Shown piece by piece: positions 25,973 through 41,529 of a DNA stretch of 64,000 nucleotides (positions are counted from its first letter, which is position 1; each line of letters starts with the position of its first letter). The DNA is taken from the NCBI RefSeq assembly GCF_037975245.1, contig NC_092565.1, positions 8,962,999 through 9,026,998 on the forward strand, written 5' to 3'. The notes beneath the pieces are model-generated. The model made no database searches and was not told the DNA's origin. It saw only the letters and a program-made list of their open reading frames with translations. The position numbers and the translations under genes are program-made. Source of the DNA: Apostichopus japonicus. Taxonomy: Eukaryota > Echinodermata > Holothuroidea > Aspidochirotida > Stichopodidae.

Positions 25973-28900
25973 CTGTTGAAACAAAAGACATGAGAGAAAG
26001 TCAATTATTGGAGAATGATACAATATAATTAACTATATAACTCCATGTGCTCACGCATGGGGAGATAAAGGCGCTGTTGCAGCTTCTGTCATGACTAAAA
26101 CTTTGGGACAAGTATCAAAGGTCACCAGCATCACTATGACATAACGTTTGTTAAAAACTGCCAAAAAGTTTCCTACAGTAATTTACAGTCCTGGTTCTCA
26201 CCACTTGAAACCCTTCTCACACATGAAAGGAGAGTTTAGTCAATGAAATGCCTTAGAGAGGGTCATTATTTCACAAGCGTTTAAGTTTGGAGATTGGTGA
26301 CCATTACTGAACTTCCTAGCATATAGGCTGCATTTCCTCTACAAAATGCACATATACAGTAGGTAGATGAACAGACTTATTTGGACATTGTCAATCGAAT
26401 ACTTCATTGCAAATGAAGAGCAATAAAAGTTAGGATACAGATGATTATGTGTGTATGAAATTTAACATCTATTTCACATACAAAATTTATGTTCTGTAAT
26501 ATATATGTGAAAACACAACTTCGCTATTCCCAGGGCTGCTGTATCTATACAGTAGACCAATGCCTAAACACTAACTGTATCTGAACTCAAAGATAAAATA
26601 TTAGTACAGAGGTTAGGTACAGAAATGTCATGAATTTAATTAAATACTGATCAACTATAGCTACTGCTGTTAGTACATGGTCACTCAGCATACTATGTAA
26701 GATCAAAAGCCTGGCTGACTAGATTTTAATCCTAAATGGTTTGTTTTAAAGCTCCAAATATCATCAAAGTACTGTACTGTACCAATACTGTCTGACAGAA
26801 ATTCTGTTGAACAGACCAAATACTGAAAATCTACATTGTTTTACAAGAAGAAAAAATAGGACAGAATATCCAATCAAAGTTTACTAAAGAAGCAGACACA
26901 GGTCTCTCAAAACGATCATCTCAAGGAATTTATTCCCACTAGTTTCTTTATTCTGCAGAGATAACTTAAAGCTTGTACAAGAGACACCGGGTGGCATTCA
27001 TAATCGACTCAATTGGTCCTCACCGAGGGCTTTAATGCTCCACTGCAATATCATAAACAAAGTGAAAGGAACAGGATGCATTTCTTTTGTTACAGTGGTA
27101 GTGACATATATATGGTCGTTCAACCCAGGGCTATGAATACACATGTACACCATTGATACTTTGGTAGCCAGACAAAACATTAAAACATTAAAGAGAGTGA
27201 AGACTCACTCTAAAAGAAATGTCTGATGCCAGTTATCAAACCTAGTTTCAAATGAGGTGTAACAGAAGTGTTAGACACCACCATCGATCCCAGAAAATAC
27301 ACACACAGCTTGCTACCGTCGGTAATTAGACACTTGTATACAGTCAATACATACAGCTATGGTCAATAGTCTCAATACCCACAACACAGTGTACATAGTA
27401 GATAGATAGTTCTAACTGAGACACAGATGGGAAATAAATGGCCAGGCTGATTCTTTACCTTTCAGACCAACATGTATGTATGCTACACTTTATAACACTA
27501 TATAACACTCCATCGTCCATCGTCAATTTTTATTGGAAAACCTCTTCTTAGAAGATGTTACTTTTTGATTTCCTGAAAGGGGAAACTCTAAAGTCACTCT
27601 TATCAAGCTTGCAAAATTGTGAGGTGGGGGGGACTGCAGATTGCAAGGTGAGCAACGACTATAACACGAATCGTAAAGTTGGTATTACTATCACTGTTAG
27701 ATTCGTCCAACACGGCAGCAAACAGAAATGTGTACTCAATGCCGAAGCGAATTATCAGGTCACACATCCAGCATCTATGCATGCTAACTTCTTCAGCCTT
27801 CCTTATCTTTCGGGAAACATTTCATACTGTAGTGTTGATTATAATACTCTTCGGTGGCAAAAAGTCCTCATAAACAAGCTCTTTTACCATCACATTTGAC
27901 ACAATAGGCTTCCAGCACAACAGGCAACTATTAACCCGCACAAGCAGCTATCGACAATTCAAGTTAACTGATTCCTGTATTACGCTGTAAAGCTCAGTCA
28001 AGAGGCTCTTATCAAACAATTTATTTCAAGTAGTACCCTCATATAAATTAATTTATAATGCAAAGCAGACAAAGAAACAAACACCAATCAGTTAATATAA
28101 ACCAACAATCTAACACAGAACCGTTAGGCACAAGCTGGCTGCAACCATATCGTAGTAATGAACATACCAAATTATATGGGAACTAACAGATGGGAGAGCT
28201 CTATAATGCACACAGCCCACTTGTACTTGATACTCCTTCTTCAAATACGATTACTGCATTCTCATTAAAATACAGCCCAACAAACCAGCTATTGTGCCTA
28301 TATAATAAGTTGTAAAAATCATGCAATGTTTGTATGTATACTATAAATTCTGTAGCCAGGCCTTAAAACATTTGTTTCCCTTTAGTTTTCTTATAAAATC
28401 CTCTAAACCTGTACTCTAAACTACATAGCACATTAAGAACCAAGTCATTGGCCGAAAAAATACATTCTGACAAAGCCCCTAAAGGTTCATAAACACAAAG
28501 ACCTTCTTGAATTACCAGCATCCTCTGCCATTGTCTTTGTTTTAACGAGCTGATGAGAACATCACAATAAGTACATTTGATATTGTGCTTGTATCCTCAA
28601 AGTACACTGTAGTAGTACTGTAAGAAAGCCAGTTGTGTAATATTATCTGTTATAGAAACTGGTTGACCAGTGTTAAATGTGACTTATTTGCTCGTTTTGA
28701 ATGAGAGCATTTCCTAACTTATCCCTCTTCAGTATGCCTTATTTCTTTGGCTGCAAAACATGATAATAGGGTAGGAAACAGTGTATTAGGATATCATAGT
28801 ACTTCATGTTCACTATAATACATTACATATGCTATAGTCACATGTATCTCAGGAGGATTCTCACCGATGACAAAAAGAAATTCTGAATTATCCCTTAAAG

Positions 28901-31900
28901 TGACTTCGTGCGTTTGACTAAAGGAAATACATGGAACTGTTCATTTTCAAGAAATAGAACTTTGTTTAAGCGGCTTATCTGACAAACCATGAAATATTAG
29001 GAACCTGTTTAACTACTAGTGCAGCCTACTATCTAACAGGATTAGTGAATGTTGTATACCTTACCAGTGCATTTACAATCTGACGCAACCGTGGAGCTGA
29101 AAAATAAATACCGCAGTTATTTTTACGACCACTAATGTGGGAGAAGCCTGCAAGGGTTTTATGGACTACAGCGTCACGTCGGGTGGCTTCCAATTCTACA
29201 TTTTAACTCAAATTTGGAATCTGAAACTTTAACTTGAATATCATGAATGTGTTACATCAGTCACACCATGGCTGTGAAGTGTCGCATATTCATTACTAAA
29301 CTCACAGATTTCTAGGTGTTGTCTAGCTCTTACAATGATAACGTTTTTTTCAAATATGCTTTCAAAATATTACCGCTTTCACACCGTTTCCTTTAGTTTT
29401 AACAACTATCATTTGCAGTCATTAAATGAGGTGTTTCATCCATGAACAACACCTATAGTATGTACATTGAAAAATAAAGGAAAACATAAGATCAAACATT
29501 ATCTTATGTTTTTTTCCCCTTTGCAATAGGCATGGAATCACTTTAAGGTTATCTTTATTGCTTCCCATTGCATTGAGCCTACTAAAAAAGCAGCTAAATG
29601 TTCTGATTTAGGCATTCTCAGTGCTATATACCCTTGAGAGCTACAGGTTGATTCTATACAAACAACAGCTCTGTGTATCGAGCAAAGAACCAAAATCTAT
29701 TCATGAACGCACATAACCACTGTAAGCAAGATACAGTATCAATGAGAAAACGCCACTCTGATATCAAAATGTTTGCTTTACGGAGAGGTTAAGTCTAAGA
29801 GCTGGAATATCAAACAGAGAGACAATGAAACCAAGACTAAGTGGACTTTATAATACTTTGTCAGCAATAAGCATGGTGCCCTGGTTCATATAGTGAGGAA
29901 ATCATTATCTTAAAAACTAAAAAATGGTCTTAGTAACAGAACAAAAGAGATCAAAATTGGGATGATGCAGCACCTTTTTTTTTTTTGTAAGTTTTCTTCT
30001 TCCACCTTTATGCAATGTTTTCTTAATTTTGTTGCCTTGATCGTGTGTAATGATGCATGGGCAATGCACATCAATTATTATCAGAGTTATTACAATTGCT
30101 TTCAAAGGAACTTGCAAAAATTTAGTTTTTAAATAGTTTTCAATTTGTTTATTATTTTGTAAGAATTTATCTTCCTTTTTTCCATTGACCAGTTTTTTTA
30201 TAAGGTCCAATTGGAAATTCTCAGAAGTATGACATACAGGACTGAGGACACAGTGCTAAATGTTACTCATTTTGTAGGTTGGATAGATGGGAGGGTGCAT
30301 TTAAATAGACTGTAGACAGGTAAGAGGAGAGGGCATACAGTTCATCTGTTAAGGTCTTGCACCCTCCCATTGCTAGATACACAACAATAATGAACCAAGG
30401 GCATCTACAAAGTCTTCAGATATGCTAGAAAGATTCAAATTGGCCACCAATTGTTAAACTTGTTGATTTCTTGTTATTGCCACCATCAGCACATTTTTTT
30501 CCTCAGTGAGACATTTAATTTATTGCCTAAATAGACCCTCCTAAAGTCTCTGGGAATAATTTTAGAGAGATCCACGGGTTCTTTAAGGATTCAAATAAAG
30601 AAATATTAGACGTACTGACCATGTAGACCTGACGAATGCTAGTTTCTGAAGGAAGAGGGTGGTGGTACCCCCTGGTAGATGAGAAAGTATGATAGTAGAG
30701 AGGAGACAGGTTAACAGTAGCACACTCTACACAGGATATAACATTTAATTCTTTAGCAAGTTCAATCATTGGAGGCAACAAATTATATTACCTAATACAT
30801 TTAACAATGTTGTATAGTAACTTTTTTCATACAACAGAACAGGGCATGGGTTCCTCATCTATTAAAATTTACAATACAACAAATGCAAGGCGAATTTAAA
30901 TGCCATCCTGATGTACATACTAAGTGTACAATATCAGTCTCCTGCTCGGTACCAGCACTTGTGAACTGTGAATATATTGACCTCATTACTGTGTACTGTA
31001 CCATCATCAACCGTGACTTTGTGTACAATAGAGATAACAAATAAAACAGTGCTTGAAGTTCTTTCTAACATTTTGATAATCATAATAAGCAATATCCTGC
31101 ATCACCTCTTATCTAATATACTTCTTATCAAAAGGAAATTTTAAGGAACCAGCACAAATGCAATTCACTGAACACTATCTAGAGCTCTTTATTATCCCAA
31201 GGATATAAGAAACTGTGTGGTAGTATTCATACCCAGAATTGTTTACTATCTTACTCAGTCTTCTCTGGTATTTTGCCTAGAAATTGAAATACAAATAAAA
31301 ATTAGATTTAGATCCATTAAATGTATGGTAGGGGGAAAGAAAGGTAGTTTCTATGTAGAATCATCCAAATGAATGTGTTTTGCCCAATTGGTCAAACAGT
31401 ATGTACAGGAAGGAAGGAATTGCAATATAATGCTCTGCATACTACAATCATATCGCAAAGACAGGTTTAAAATAGGATTGGACTACCTGACCCCATACAG
31501 GTCTGATCAAACTCAGGTACACAAACCACAAGTCAAAAGTTCAATATACATGTCTGCAAAAATTCCTTTTCTTTGATATCTGTACATTATCCTTCTTGCT
31601 TCTTCTGAACACCATAGTACTAGGGGTTAAAGGTCACAAGCATTGGGCCTACACTCTAGTAAATGTGATATCCTTCATAGATACAGTCAAGATTACACAT
31701 TCATACAAATATTGCATCAACAGAAATAGTTCCAATTTCATTTCAATATATGGACAACCAAGCCCAGAGTTAAGAGTCCTGGGTTGTAATACAAGCTTCT
31801 ACCTGGATTTGTAATAGCCCTGTGTCCAACAGAATTGAACACAGACTCAGGCCGAGACTTGAGAAATGTAAAAACACACTGACACAATTTGAGAACAGTT

Positions 31901-32618
31901 AAACTCATAATATATACCAATAAAAGTTATTATTATTTTTTTTTTGCAATGCATCTCAGGGCGCTTTAAATTGCCAGTTTGATATGAGTGCCACTTCAGA
32001 GTCAGGATCTTTATTTACAATTTAAAGGTTAATCAATGCAAACAGGTGGGCATGCTGCCATTTGTAGGAGTGAACTACACAACCATACTGCCTGTAGCAG
32101 CAGGTGAACTAATAATAACAGTCATCACCTTCCATTCCAGATTGGATGCACCCATGTTGACATTTAATGGCAAGAATTCAGGTCACTTGAACTGGGTGCT
32201 CTAAAACAGAATAGTTTGCAACATTGTTCTAAAACATGGTCTGTCTAATATTATGTGAGCAGATATTTTAAGGGTACAAAGTCTCAATACTACTGAAATG
32301 GTAACGGCACTCGAGACTTGAGTGTAAACACACAATAATACGACTACAAAAATTTAGTATTTATCTATGGAACTCAGCTCCCACGTTAACTGAAAATCTT
32401 CCTTTAAATCAAATAATTCCATGATTATTAAACTTTTCTTATATTTTGTAATGCTCATAAGCACAACCTAGGATAGGAGAATGCTATTACAGAAGAAGGT
32501 ATTGGCTAACGCAACAAACACAAATTTTTCATGAATAGTAACAGAGATGAATCATATTGTTAGATGGGACGGACAAATATCATTTGGATCTCAGTCCAGA
32601 AGAAGTGAAAACATGTAC

Positions 32619-32730
32619 ATGCATTCATACATAACACATATACATACATACACACACACATATATACACAAATACACATACAAACATACATACATATGTC
32701 CATACACGTGTATACATACATACATGCAGA
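32619..32730. repeat. Imperfect ACAT/ACACAT microsatellite
   Basis: A run of ACATACATACAC-type repeats with interruptions, giving an open frame rich in His, Thr and Tyr that is not a gene. Confidence 0.75.
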
Positions 32731-35700
32731 CTGTAATTACGCAAAAATCGCTTCACGTTCTGAACATTCCCCTAAATTTGATGTCATTCTAACTTTTACC
32801 AGCATGCAAATCTCATTTCTCCACTACGTAATGCCCTTTGCTTTTTTTCAATAAACTTTGTTTTTTGAGTTCACCATCAGGATGTAATATTTTGTAATTT
32901 AGCAGGTGGCATGGGTTACGCAGATAAATAGTTCCGTTTTGCTCGTTCATTTTGCCAGCTGGGAGAGAACAAACATAAACAACACCAACATGTGTTCACA
33001 ATAAAATACTTAAAAACCACGACAGGATAATGATAATCACAGCAAAATGCAGAAATTCTCTTTCCTTCTTGATCCTCCAAAGATCATTCTTGGCAAACGG
33101 ATTATAAACATGACATATACTCCCAGCACACAGGGAGTCACTCAAAAGCATGAATATTCAAAAAAATTCTTAGATCCTGAAATAGCACTGAGTGTATTAC
33201 CACACATCATTATATACTACATTGTAAAGTGAACAAGGATGCCCTTAGCAACCTCATATTATGACTGTTGTATGAGGCTGTTGCAACTGACAAATGAAGT
33301 CCTCTCTTGAGTAACTAGATCATCTCTTTACCACTTTCTAGATCTCTTTGGCCCGAGGATATGCAATGCTGCTACAAGACTCGACCTTCTTATCTGTTCA
33401 TGAAGTGTTCTACCAACACCAACGATCTGAGATGTACTACGATATGATTGGAAACATTGCACTAATTACTGTTCACCTTAGTGGTACAGGTACCTACAGT
33501 ACACAATAATCATTTGAGTGGCATTAGTACAGCCCCGAATTGGAATGACAGTTGTTATCAGAAGTTTGGAAGAGTCCTTACTCAGAACTGTATAGTAACC
33601 TATGCATAGTAACCAGTGCATACTAACCCGTACTCATGTTTTGAGCATTGTAAGTTGTACTCATACTCATACCATGGGGAAATTCTACTTGTACTCATGC
33701 TGTTGTACTCGTGCTTTGAGTCTGCCTGTTATGTTTTGAAATCACTAATATTTCCATTTGTGATGCAGTGTCACCAAAGACCCCCAAATGATACAGCTTT
33801 AATATCAGAGAGTAACTTATTAAACCTTGTAAATGGAATAGCAACATGTACTCTCAGCCTAAGGGTGTACAAGGTTGAAATAAATTTGACCCTTATAAAT
33901 TTGACATTAAACTTAAAGAGGTCATGAAACCAAGGGACTTGGTAGGGATATATTTCCATACCAGTACTTAACTTGAAACCAACACCAACTGCATTCTTTA
34001 GTTCTACACATCTCCAATATTAATTCATAATCAGTTATTCTTTGTTCACCATAGGCTATCCCTTTCCCAACTTACAGATTAAGATTTTCCCTCAAATAAC
34101 ATTCCTCTCAATTATTCCTGTGCCTAGAACCAAGCAGCAACAACAATCAAAATTATCTTTCTCACTGGACGGACTTCAGATCCAGTAGTGAATACAAACT
34201 CCACAGAGAACTTGAACAATATGCTACAGTTGTTTTAACTGTACTTGTGTAATTCTTCCTTTCCTTTAGTAATTAATCTTTTGTTTTAAAGTCCTTAATG
34301 TGAGAGCTCCCATGCTAGCACATCAGCTGTACTACCTACTGAACCCTGTCCAACAGCCATCTCTCTCTCCCCCCCACCCCCCCCCATCCTCTTCTCTCCT
34401 TTCTAGTCATAAATTGCTACGCTCTTTCAAAGTTGTTTAGCTATTTCTATTTCTTTTTCATTTTCTTCAATGTCAGTATTCAATTGATTTTTTTTCACTT
34501 AGTGCAATGCCAATGGAAGAAACATCTATTATTATGATTGAACTCACTTTGTAGCTTGTCCTTGATAAGTGAATGGAATTATTGTACACTTTACCTGTTT
34601 GCCAATAACAATGTACACTGCAACTTGAAATAGTGAAATCATTTGCATCAACAAGTTCATAAGTTACAGATAATAATTCTATCTATCAGGAGGAATATGA
34701 AGTCCTAAATTGATATGACCATGGTCTCCTTCTCCATGTTCTATTGTACGTAAAGTTCAAAGGAGTTAGTAAGCCTAGCATGGGATTATCACATTAGTTT
34801 AATTTGGTGGAAACCTATGGTCACTCTTGCACCTTTTTGTGAAAAAAGGTTTTCTTTTCAGTTTTTAAGGTATGTACAGTATTAGAAGAGAAATAGTTTC
34901 AGGTGGGGGGGGGGTGTAAAGGGAGGGGGTAGGAGGTAGGGTGGTGATAGGGTTAACAAGAGGGGATATATGGTGGGTAAGGGAGTAAAATATGAATAGG
35001 ACACTATCAATGTCAAATAAAGATAGCCTGTTACATACAGAAGGAAGAAAATTGGACAATTAAGAGACAGTGCTGAAAATACATGTATGTTGAGAGAATA
35101 CAGGTAAGAGATGCATCAAGTATCTTAACACTGTACTATTTATAAAGTACACCACCACACTCAGTTGCCATTACATTCTGTAAAAGTGGGGAGTCATAAA
35201 AAATGACAGTGAGACGACAGCGTTAGCGCCTACTGCACCGTACTTCCTTTCGATCTACAGAGAATATATTTGGTATCAATGCAAAGATTCAATGCGACTT
35301 TGCTCAAGCATGAGAGAAAGCGATGAAAACCATTGAAGGGAACTGTTACACCTTCCTCAACATTGCCATCCATATGGTACACAAACATCTCTGAGTAATG
35401 TGAATGTATGGTATTTAACATAGTTTCTTAATAGTAAAACAGAACTATGAGTAAACTTACTTAACCATGAATTATACTTTATCGTTCGCTTTCATCAAAA
35501 AACATGTGTCTAGAATGCTTAGTGATATTTTTGTTTCATTAATAAGACTATTTATGCACGGGTAACAAGTGGGAGGTACAGTATGAGTAAAATAGTGTCA
35601 AATGGTTTTATCTACACTGTGCTGATAACAGTGAGGTTGTGTGTCATCAGTAAATAACATTCAATATTCTCTGAAACCTCTTTTGTCATAGTACGACCTG

Positions 35701-36683
35701 TGTAAAATGGAATATCAAGGTAACCTTGTCTTTCATGCGACCAAAACGACAGGTTTTATATCATTTATAACATCACAACAACTTAATGAGAATCCTTCAC
35801 AACTAATAATTGTGACGAATCTCTATGAGTATCCTAATTATTATGATACAGAATCTGAGGAACCTATAGCATGAGATTCCCAACACAAGTGTAAAAAGAT
35901 TTAATAAATACAGTAGTTGTATTGCTTCCAGGAACTCTTCCTTGTTCTTCAGGCATGGCCAATAGTGTGTTTACAAATCAAGGTACAGTATGCCTCACAT
36001 GACTGACTAATTTAATTGTCTTTCATTGTCATAACATTTTGAAATGAGCGGATATACAGCAGGGAGCTTGAAGAATTCCAAACACATAAAATGGGACAAC
36101 TTTAAATGAACATGTGGTGTAATAATGTTATAAAAAAATGTGCTAAAAGGGGGGGTGGGGGAAGAGAATGAAAACCCACTGGCCATAAAGTAAGTTGATG
36201 TCTCTCTCTACTGGTCCTCTAAACTAGTAATGAAAGAGAAACTGACAACATGACTCAATGATGAGTAAGATTCAGGTTTCATTCAGCTTAAAGAATCACA
36301 ACTACAATGACAGTATGAAAACGATTTTAAAGTAATTTCAAAATTGACTTTAAAGCATCAGTCAATGTTTTTATATTGTTTCAAGAATCATCCCAGAGGC
36401 ACACACAACATTGACAGTACTCTAACAGAAACATCTTCAATGCTGTTTAATATTTTGGGCTAAAAATGAAAAATCCAGAAACTGTCATTTCAGAGAAGAT
36501 TCTGTTTCCACAGTACAGTCAGTATTTACAGTAGCCTACTGTACAGTACAGTATGACTGGTGGATGTCCAACAATGGCTCATTTGTCTCTCTTGTCATGT
36601 TAATATACAGATATACTGCATCAATGGCAATAGATATGGGCGTTGCTTATCAACCAGACAGACAGGAATTAGCCTGCTGCAGA

Positions 36684-36766
36684 ACTAGGTGGGAGACACT
36701 TGGCTGTAACATATGGAAAGAAGAGAGACTAGGTCGGAGAAACTTGGCTGTAACATATGGAAAGAA
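36684..36766. repeat. 39-bp direct duplication
   Basis: Two nearly identical copies beginning ACTAGGTGGGAGACACTTGG and ACTAGGTCGGAGAAACTTGG. Both end in TGTAACATATGGAAAGAA and are separated by only a few bases. Function unknown. Confidence 0.8.
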
Positions 36767-39700
36767 ACAATCCTAACAGTCAATGTCCCCAGTACCATAA
36801 TATTACAATATATGACTGTCCTTCTTAAAAAAAAATTGGATTCATTTAAATGAAAACAGAAACGATGCTCAGGTAACATGAGAATCTCTACCTCATGGTT
36901 CTATTATATATCTACACTTGAGGATAATCTTTGCAAGAAAACAAGAAAAAGAAAGTAAAAAGAAAGTAAAAATTATTTCTACAAGAGGGAGGTACAATAT
37001 TAAAGCAGTCACTTAGTAATAGATACCTCAGCATACCTAACTGTAAATGTTGAATGTCATATCTGCAATAAAGTACTGTAGACTGATATTCTTGGCAGGG
37101 TGTAGGTATTTTGAAAACAAACCAAGGAGACTCAAAGGTATAATTTACAAACAGAAAACTGGAATATTGGATTTCAAGTTTAAAGGAACAGTGACCTTTG
37201 AACATCTCCCATATCAAATTACTGGTGATCTATTTATTGTTCCCAACTGGGCTAAATAAGATTAGACAGAGCATTAAACTCAACTATTGTATAAACATTG
37301 CAGCAAAAAACATGTACAGCTCTATGAGCTCTCTCACCCTCCGAGTGACCTTGCACAAGTTTTCACAACTTCTCAATTTGCATGTTCAAGTCCAAAAGCT
37401 GTGCTTGTATCCTTTAACTGAGATCTTCAAACCTAAAAACTCATCCAGAATCCACCATTTATTAAGGTCTCTGTGATTTTCAAAACTACCAAAATAGGAG
37501 AAACAATAGCACCTAAAATATTACTGTGTAGACCTAAAGTACAGTATATCATTGCACCCAGTGTGGCAAAACAGGTCTTAATCTTGGTACAGTGCGAGTA
37601 GCCTACGTTTGCATTACAGTATATCAAGCCATTTGCAAAGTCATCTCATTGAAACTCTGTCTTTTTTCTGACCTATATATACTGCACCATTATATACTCA
37701 AACATAAAATTGAACAATGCTGTACAAACTTCTTTGAGAACCTGCTTCATTCTGTACTAATAGCAGAACCTACACAATGCTCTAGAGCACGACTGTACTC
37801 TGTGCTTGTTCAATACACTAAACCATGACACATCATATAGTAGAAATTTGTAGACCTGGCTGCATCTAGTCAACATCAAAATAAAATAGTGTCTTATAAA
37901 TAGGTTTAAGTATTCCTTTCCTTTTCTTAATATACGACTGCTTCCTGGCCAGAATAGATTACAAAAGACTTAAAAATTGGAAATGTCAGTAAAGTTTTCG
38001 GTAATCTCTTCGCAGCAATCCTGAAGTCACTTAAGCGGTTAATTCACCTACCAGATGTTCTGATGCATAGAAGTTCAACATGAAATATGTACCCTTTCAT
38101 GCATCCTGAAACCAACACTGAAAACGAACCTACCATAGAGAATACAGAGTGCTATAAATAATGCCCATATTACAGAGATATTTCCTCCTAGGCTACACAT
38201 AGTGCATCAGATAAAATACTGTGTCAGAGAATCATAGTAGTTTCATTATTAATTAAGGATAAATGGAAACTGTCAATTAACAAGTTCTGTTTCTATCTCA
38301 GTCTGCTTCAGCTATTTATTAACATGTCATAAACACTGATAAGGTTTCAATGTGTCAAGGTTTCAAGCTGTAACAGTGCTAGGACAAAGTCCAACATATG
38401 TTGTAAAATGGAGTGTTACTATACTGTAGTACTGTCACTTTGTCAACTGCAAGCAAAATTTATACTGACCTTATAAAACAGTTTTTTCTTGAAGTCTACA
38501 CCAAGAATTGTAATTGTACATATGTAGAAGGTTAACAGAGGTCAGGTAAAGTAAGAGAGTTTTCTCAAACAAGCTTACAAACCTATAGTAAGTTTTTATT
38601 CCTAGGTCTATGAAGATTTGATGGAGGTCCTGAGAGCAAAAATATATTCTTCAAGATAATAAATCATTGTTAACTGAAGGAATTGCAACATATAGAGAAA
38701 GACTGGCTAGTCTGCCTCATTGACTATTTTACAGAATAATCTTAAGGAAATACTTCCATGAATGCAACCATACAATCAGCTATTTACTTTAATAATCTTT
38801 CCTTATACTGTATATTACAATGTAGATGTATTTGAAATGAATGCTTCAACAGTTTGAGTACCAGCTTCTGTAAGTTGTAACAAATCATTTTCTCACAAAA
38901 ACCTTGGAGCTTCTGATGAAGTTTGAGCATACAGTATATCTCCACCCTAAACTCAATCAGTATTATAATGTAATGTCTTCACAACTGTACATGTCAAAGA
39001 TTCTACCCCCTACCCATCCCCCACAAACAGGGGAAACAATTCAAAATGCAAAGGAATTGGTCCTTCTGTATGGTAATCCTCACACTGTACACTAGTCTAC
39101 TGACGAACTACCAAATCTAAACTTGAGAAAAAAGTCAGATAATCTTTACTCCAATCCCAGGGGTGAGAATGAATTTGATCTTAGAGGGCTTGAAGTGAGT
39201 TTTAATACCCAATCAATTACAGTAGCCAGAATGCTTTCAGTAAGGACCTACTCCTATGCCAAAAAGGAAATAAATTATGTTACTGGGAATCAGTTTTTAA
39301 TAACATTTTGTGTAGCATTTTCATAGGGCTCTGAATTTGTTCTCCCATTGAATACTATAGTTCCTGTGTAGAAAACTGCTATATACATCCTTACACTGTA
39401 CTTGTATAGCAATTTGACCATTTTGTATAGCATTTTTGGTTGGGATACTGGATAAATTGCATTGAATGAGAAATAAAATATCAGAAAGCATCTTGTGATT
39501 GTAATGATGTATGAAACTTCTAATTCAAACACTAGTCATCAATATTTGAAAAAATAACTGAACATGGGTGAAATAATGCAATTTAATCATACAATGGGAT
39601 GAACAAGGCAGAATCTTAGTCCAGTTTCTCACTGGCTGGATTATTCCATTACTTAGGATAACTGTACTCAAGCATGTGAAGTGATGCGCTAAATATTAAT

Positions 39701-41480
39701 ATGATAACAGTAAACTACCTGACTATTGTAATTGTGTAACATTCCTTACTAACAGATATTTATTAAGAAAGTGATGAAAGTGTGATTCTCGAAAGCACTG
39801 AGAATGACAAAAACAACTTTGTGGCTGTAAAACCCATATTATATCAATCAAAGAACCAGACTGGTCACATAATTTTTTGTATGCTTATTTGGCTCAATGC
39901 ACCGTCTGTATGACCTAGAGAAGCTACACATAGCCTACCACTGTAACTTCATGTAAAACGCTTCAAATCATCAGTCCTGGGGAATGAAATATCAATATAA
40001 CTATGTACACAATATTAAGTCTCAAGATAAACTATATTAAGCTAACTTGCAATCAATTTACTGCTAGGCTAAACCTTTTATGATATTCAGTATTGTGTTT
40101 CATTGCCTACAAGTTATCTTCCATCAACATTTTCTTCTTGTTAACAGATTTATTTAATTTGTATCAAGATTATAATCACTGTAATTCAAATCAGCCAACC
40201 CTGCCAATCATCACAGTAAATGTATCCTATTTCTAAGGGCAAAATAAACACTACAATACTAACAAATAATGTGAATTTCCTGCCAAACTCAAAGAAAACT
40301 TTAATTTGAACTGAATCCCAGCTATGTTTTGGAGTTGCTTAGTTTGTTTTACTAACATAATGTAATGCTAAACTAGCCTAATGCTGTCGTTCTAGTAATA
40401 GTAACATTTAACTTAGTGAAGCTAAACAAGATGTTACTTAATCATTAATGACGCTTGACTAGGATATGTTGGAACATCCTGTGTGCGAGCGTGTAACATG
40501 ATGCCATGAACAACTTACCCATTATAACGAACAAAACATGGAATGATGTGTATTTGATTGGTAATCTTTGGCCACTTCACTTCAACCTAGAATTTGGCAG
40601 CTGGTGAATGCTTCCGATGTAACTTTGACGTTACCACAGAGCCTTAACAAAAGTTCAGTTGAATGATGTGCAATCGCACGACAAGGAGTAGGCTAGGGCC
40701 TAACTGTCCAAGTAAACGTTGACTTAGTTAGGCCTGAGTTAACTCTATGGGACTACCAGAGAAGTTAGGTCGTTCAGTGTGAGACTTCGCTACATTCGGT
40801 GGCCTCTTCTTGCTTTGCGGGTTTCACAACCACGCTGTGATTAACGAATCGCTGCAAGGATAGCCACTGAGAGATGCCAGTTCTACTGTTAGAACGACGC
40901 TTTCCACTCTCTAATTTACCAGGGAGTTTGTTAAGGAGCTTACCAGGACAACGTTTGGTAATAGTACTAAAATCCTGCGACTATGTAATGTATAACTGAG
41001 CGCGTATAACTATAACAGGCAAATGCAAACACGTACATTTCAGAGACGTAATCGAACTACTACAACGTGAATTGTTCGACTTGATCAAGCATAGATACCG
41101 TAGCTCTTAGGTGACATTACAGTCAGAGTTGATTAACAGACAAATTACAACATAATAGAGTTATGATCAAGAGTTCATCCGATTAAACAGGAAACCAACG
41201 AACAAAACAAATAAACAGTGAAGATTTAAAAGAGTGAAACAAATATGTTCTTTCGATTGTTAACATTTCAGATTATGTTATTAGTAAAATTTAGTTTCAA
41301 TGCGATTCGATAGTACCATAGATACCATATACTAAGTACGAGTAGTAGGCTTACTATGCATATTACTGACTCTCCAAAATCAAATTATTTACGAAAATAT
41401 ATTGCCAAGAAATGCTAGGAACCATCAAGAAATTACAACGATGACAACATATCGAAACTAAATACTTTTACTATAATATG

Positions 41481-41529
41481 TGTTAGCTCAGTGATAGCTC
41501 AGTGTTAGCTCAGTGTTAGCTCAGTGTTA
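41481..41529. repeat. 11-bp tandem repeat, four copies
   Basis: TAGCTCAGTGT is repeated at 41484, 41495, 41506 and 41517. The units resemble part of a tRNA D-arm (TAGCTCAGTG), but there is no tRNA fold around them. Confidence 0.8.

Noticed and set aside
27555-27899. 114-residue plus-strand frame
   Set aside because: No domain, signal or splice context recognised; within the range expected by chance for a gene-poor stretch.
41481-41529. tRNA D-arm-like TAGCTCAGTG repeats as tRNA fragments
   Set aside because: No anticodon or T arm nearby; a simple 11-bp tandem duplication explains them.
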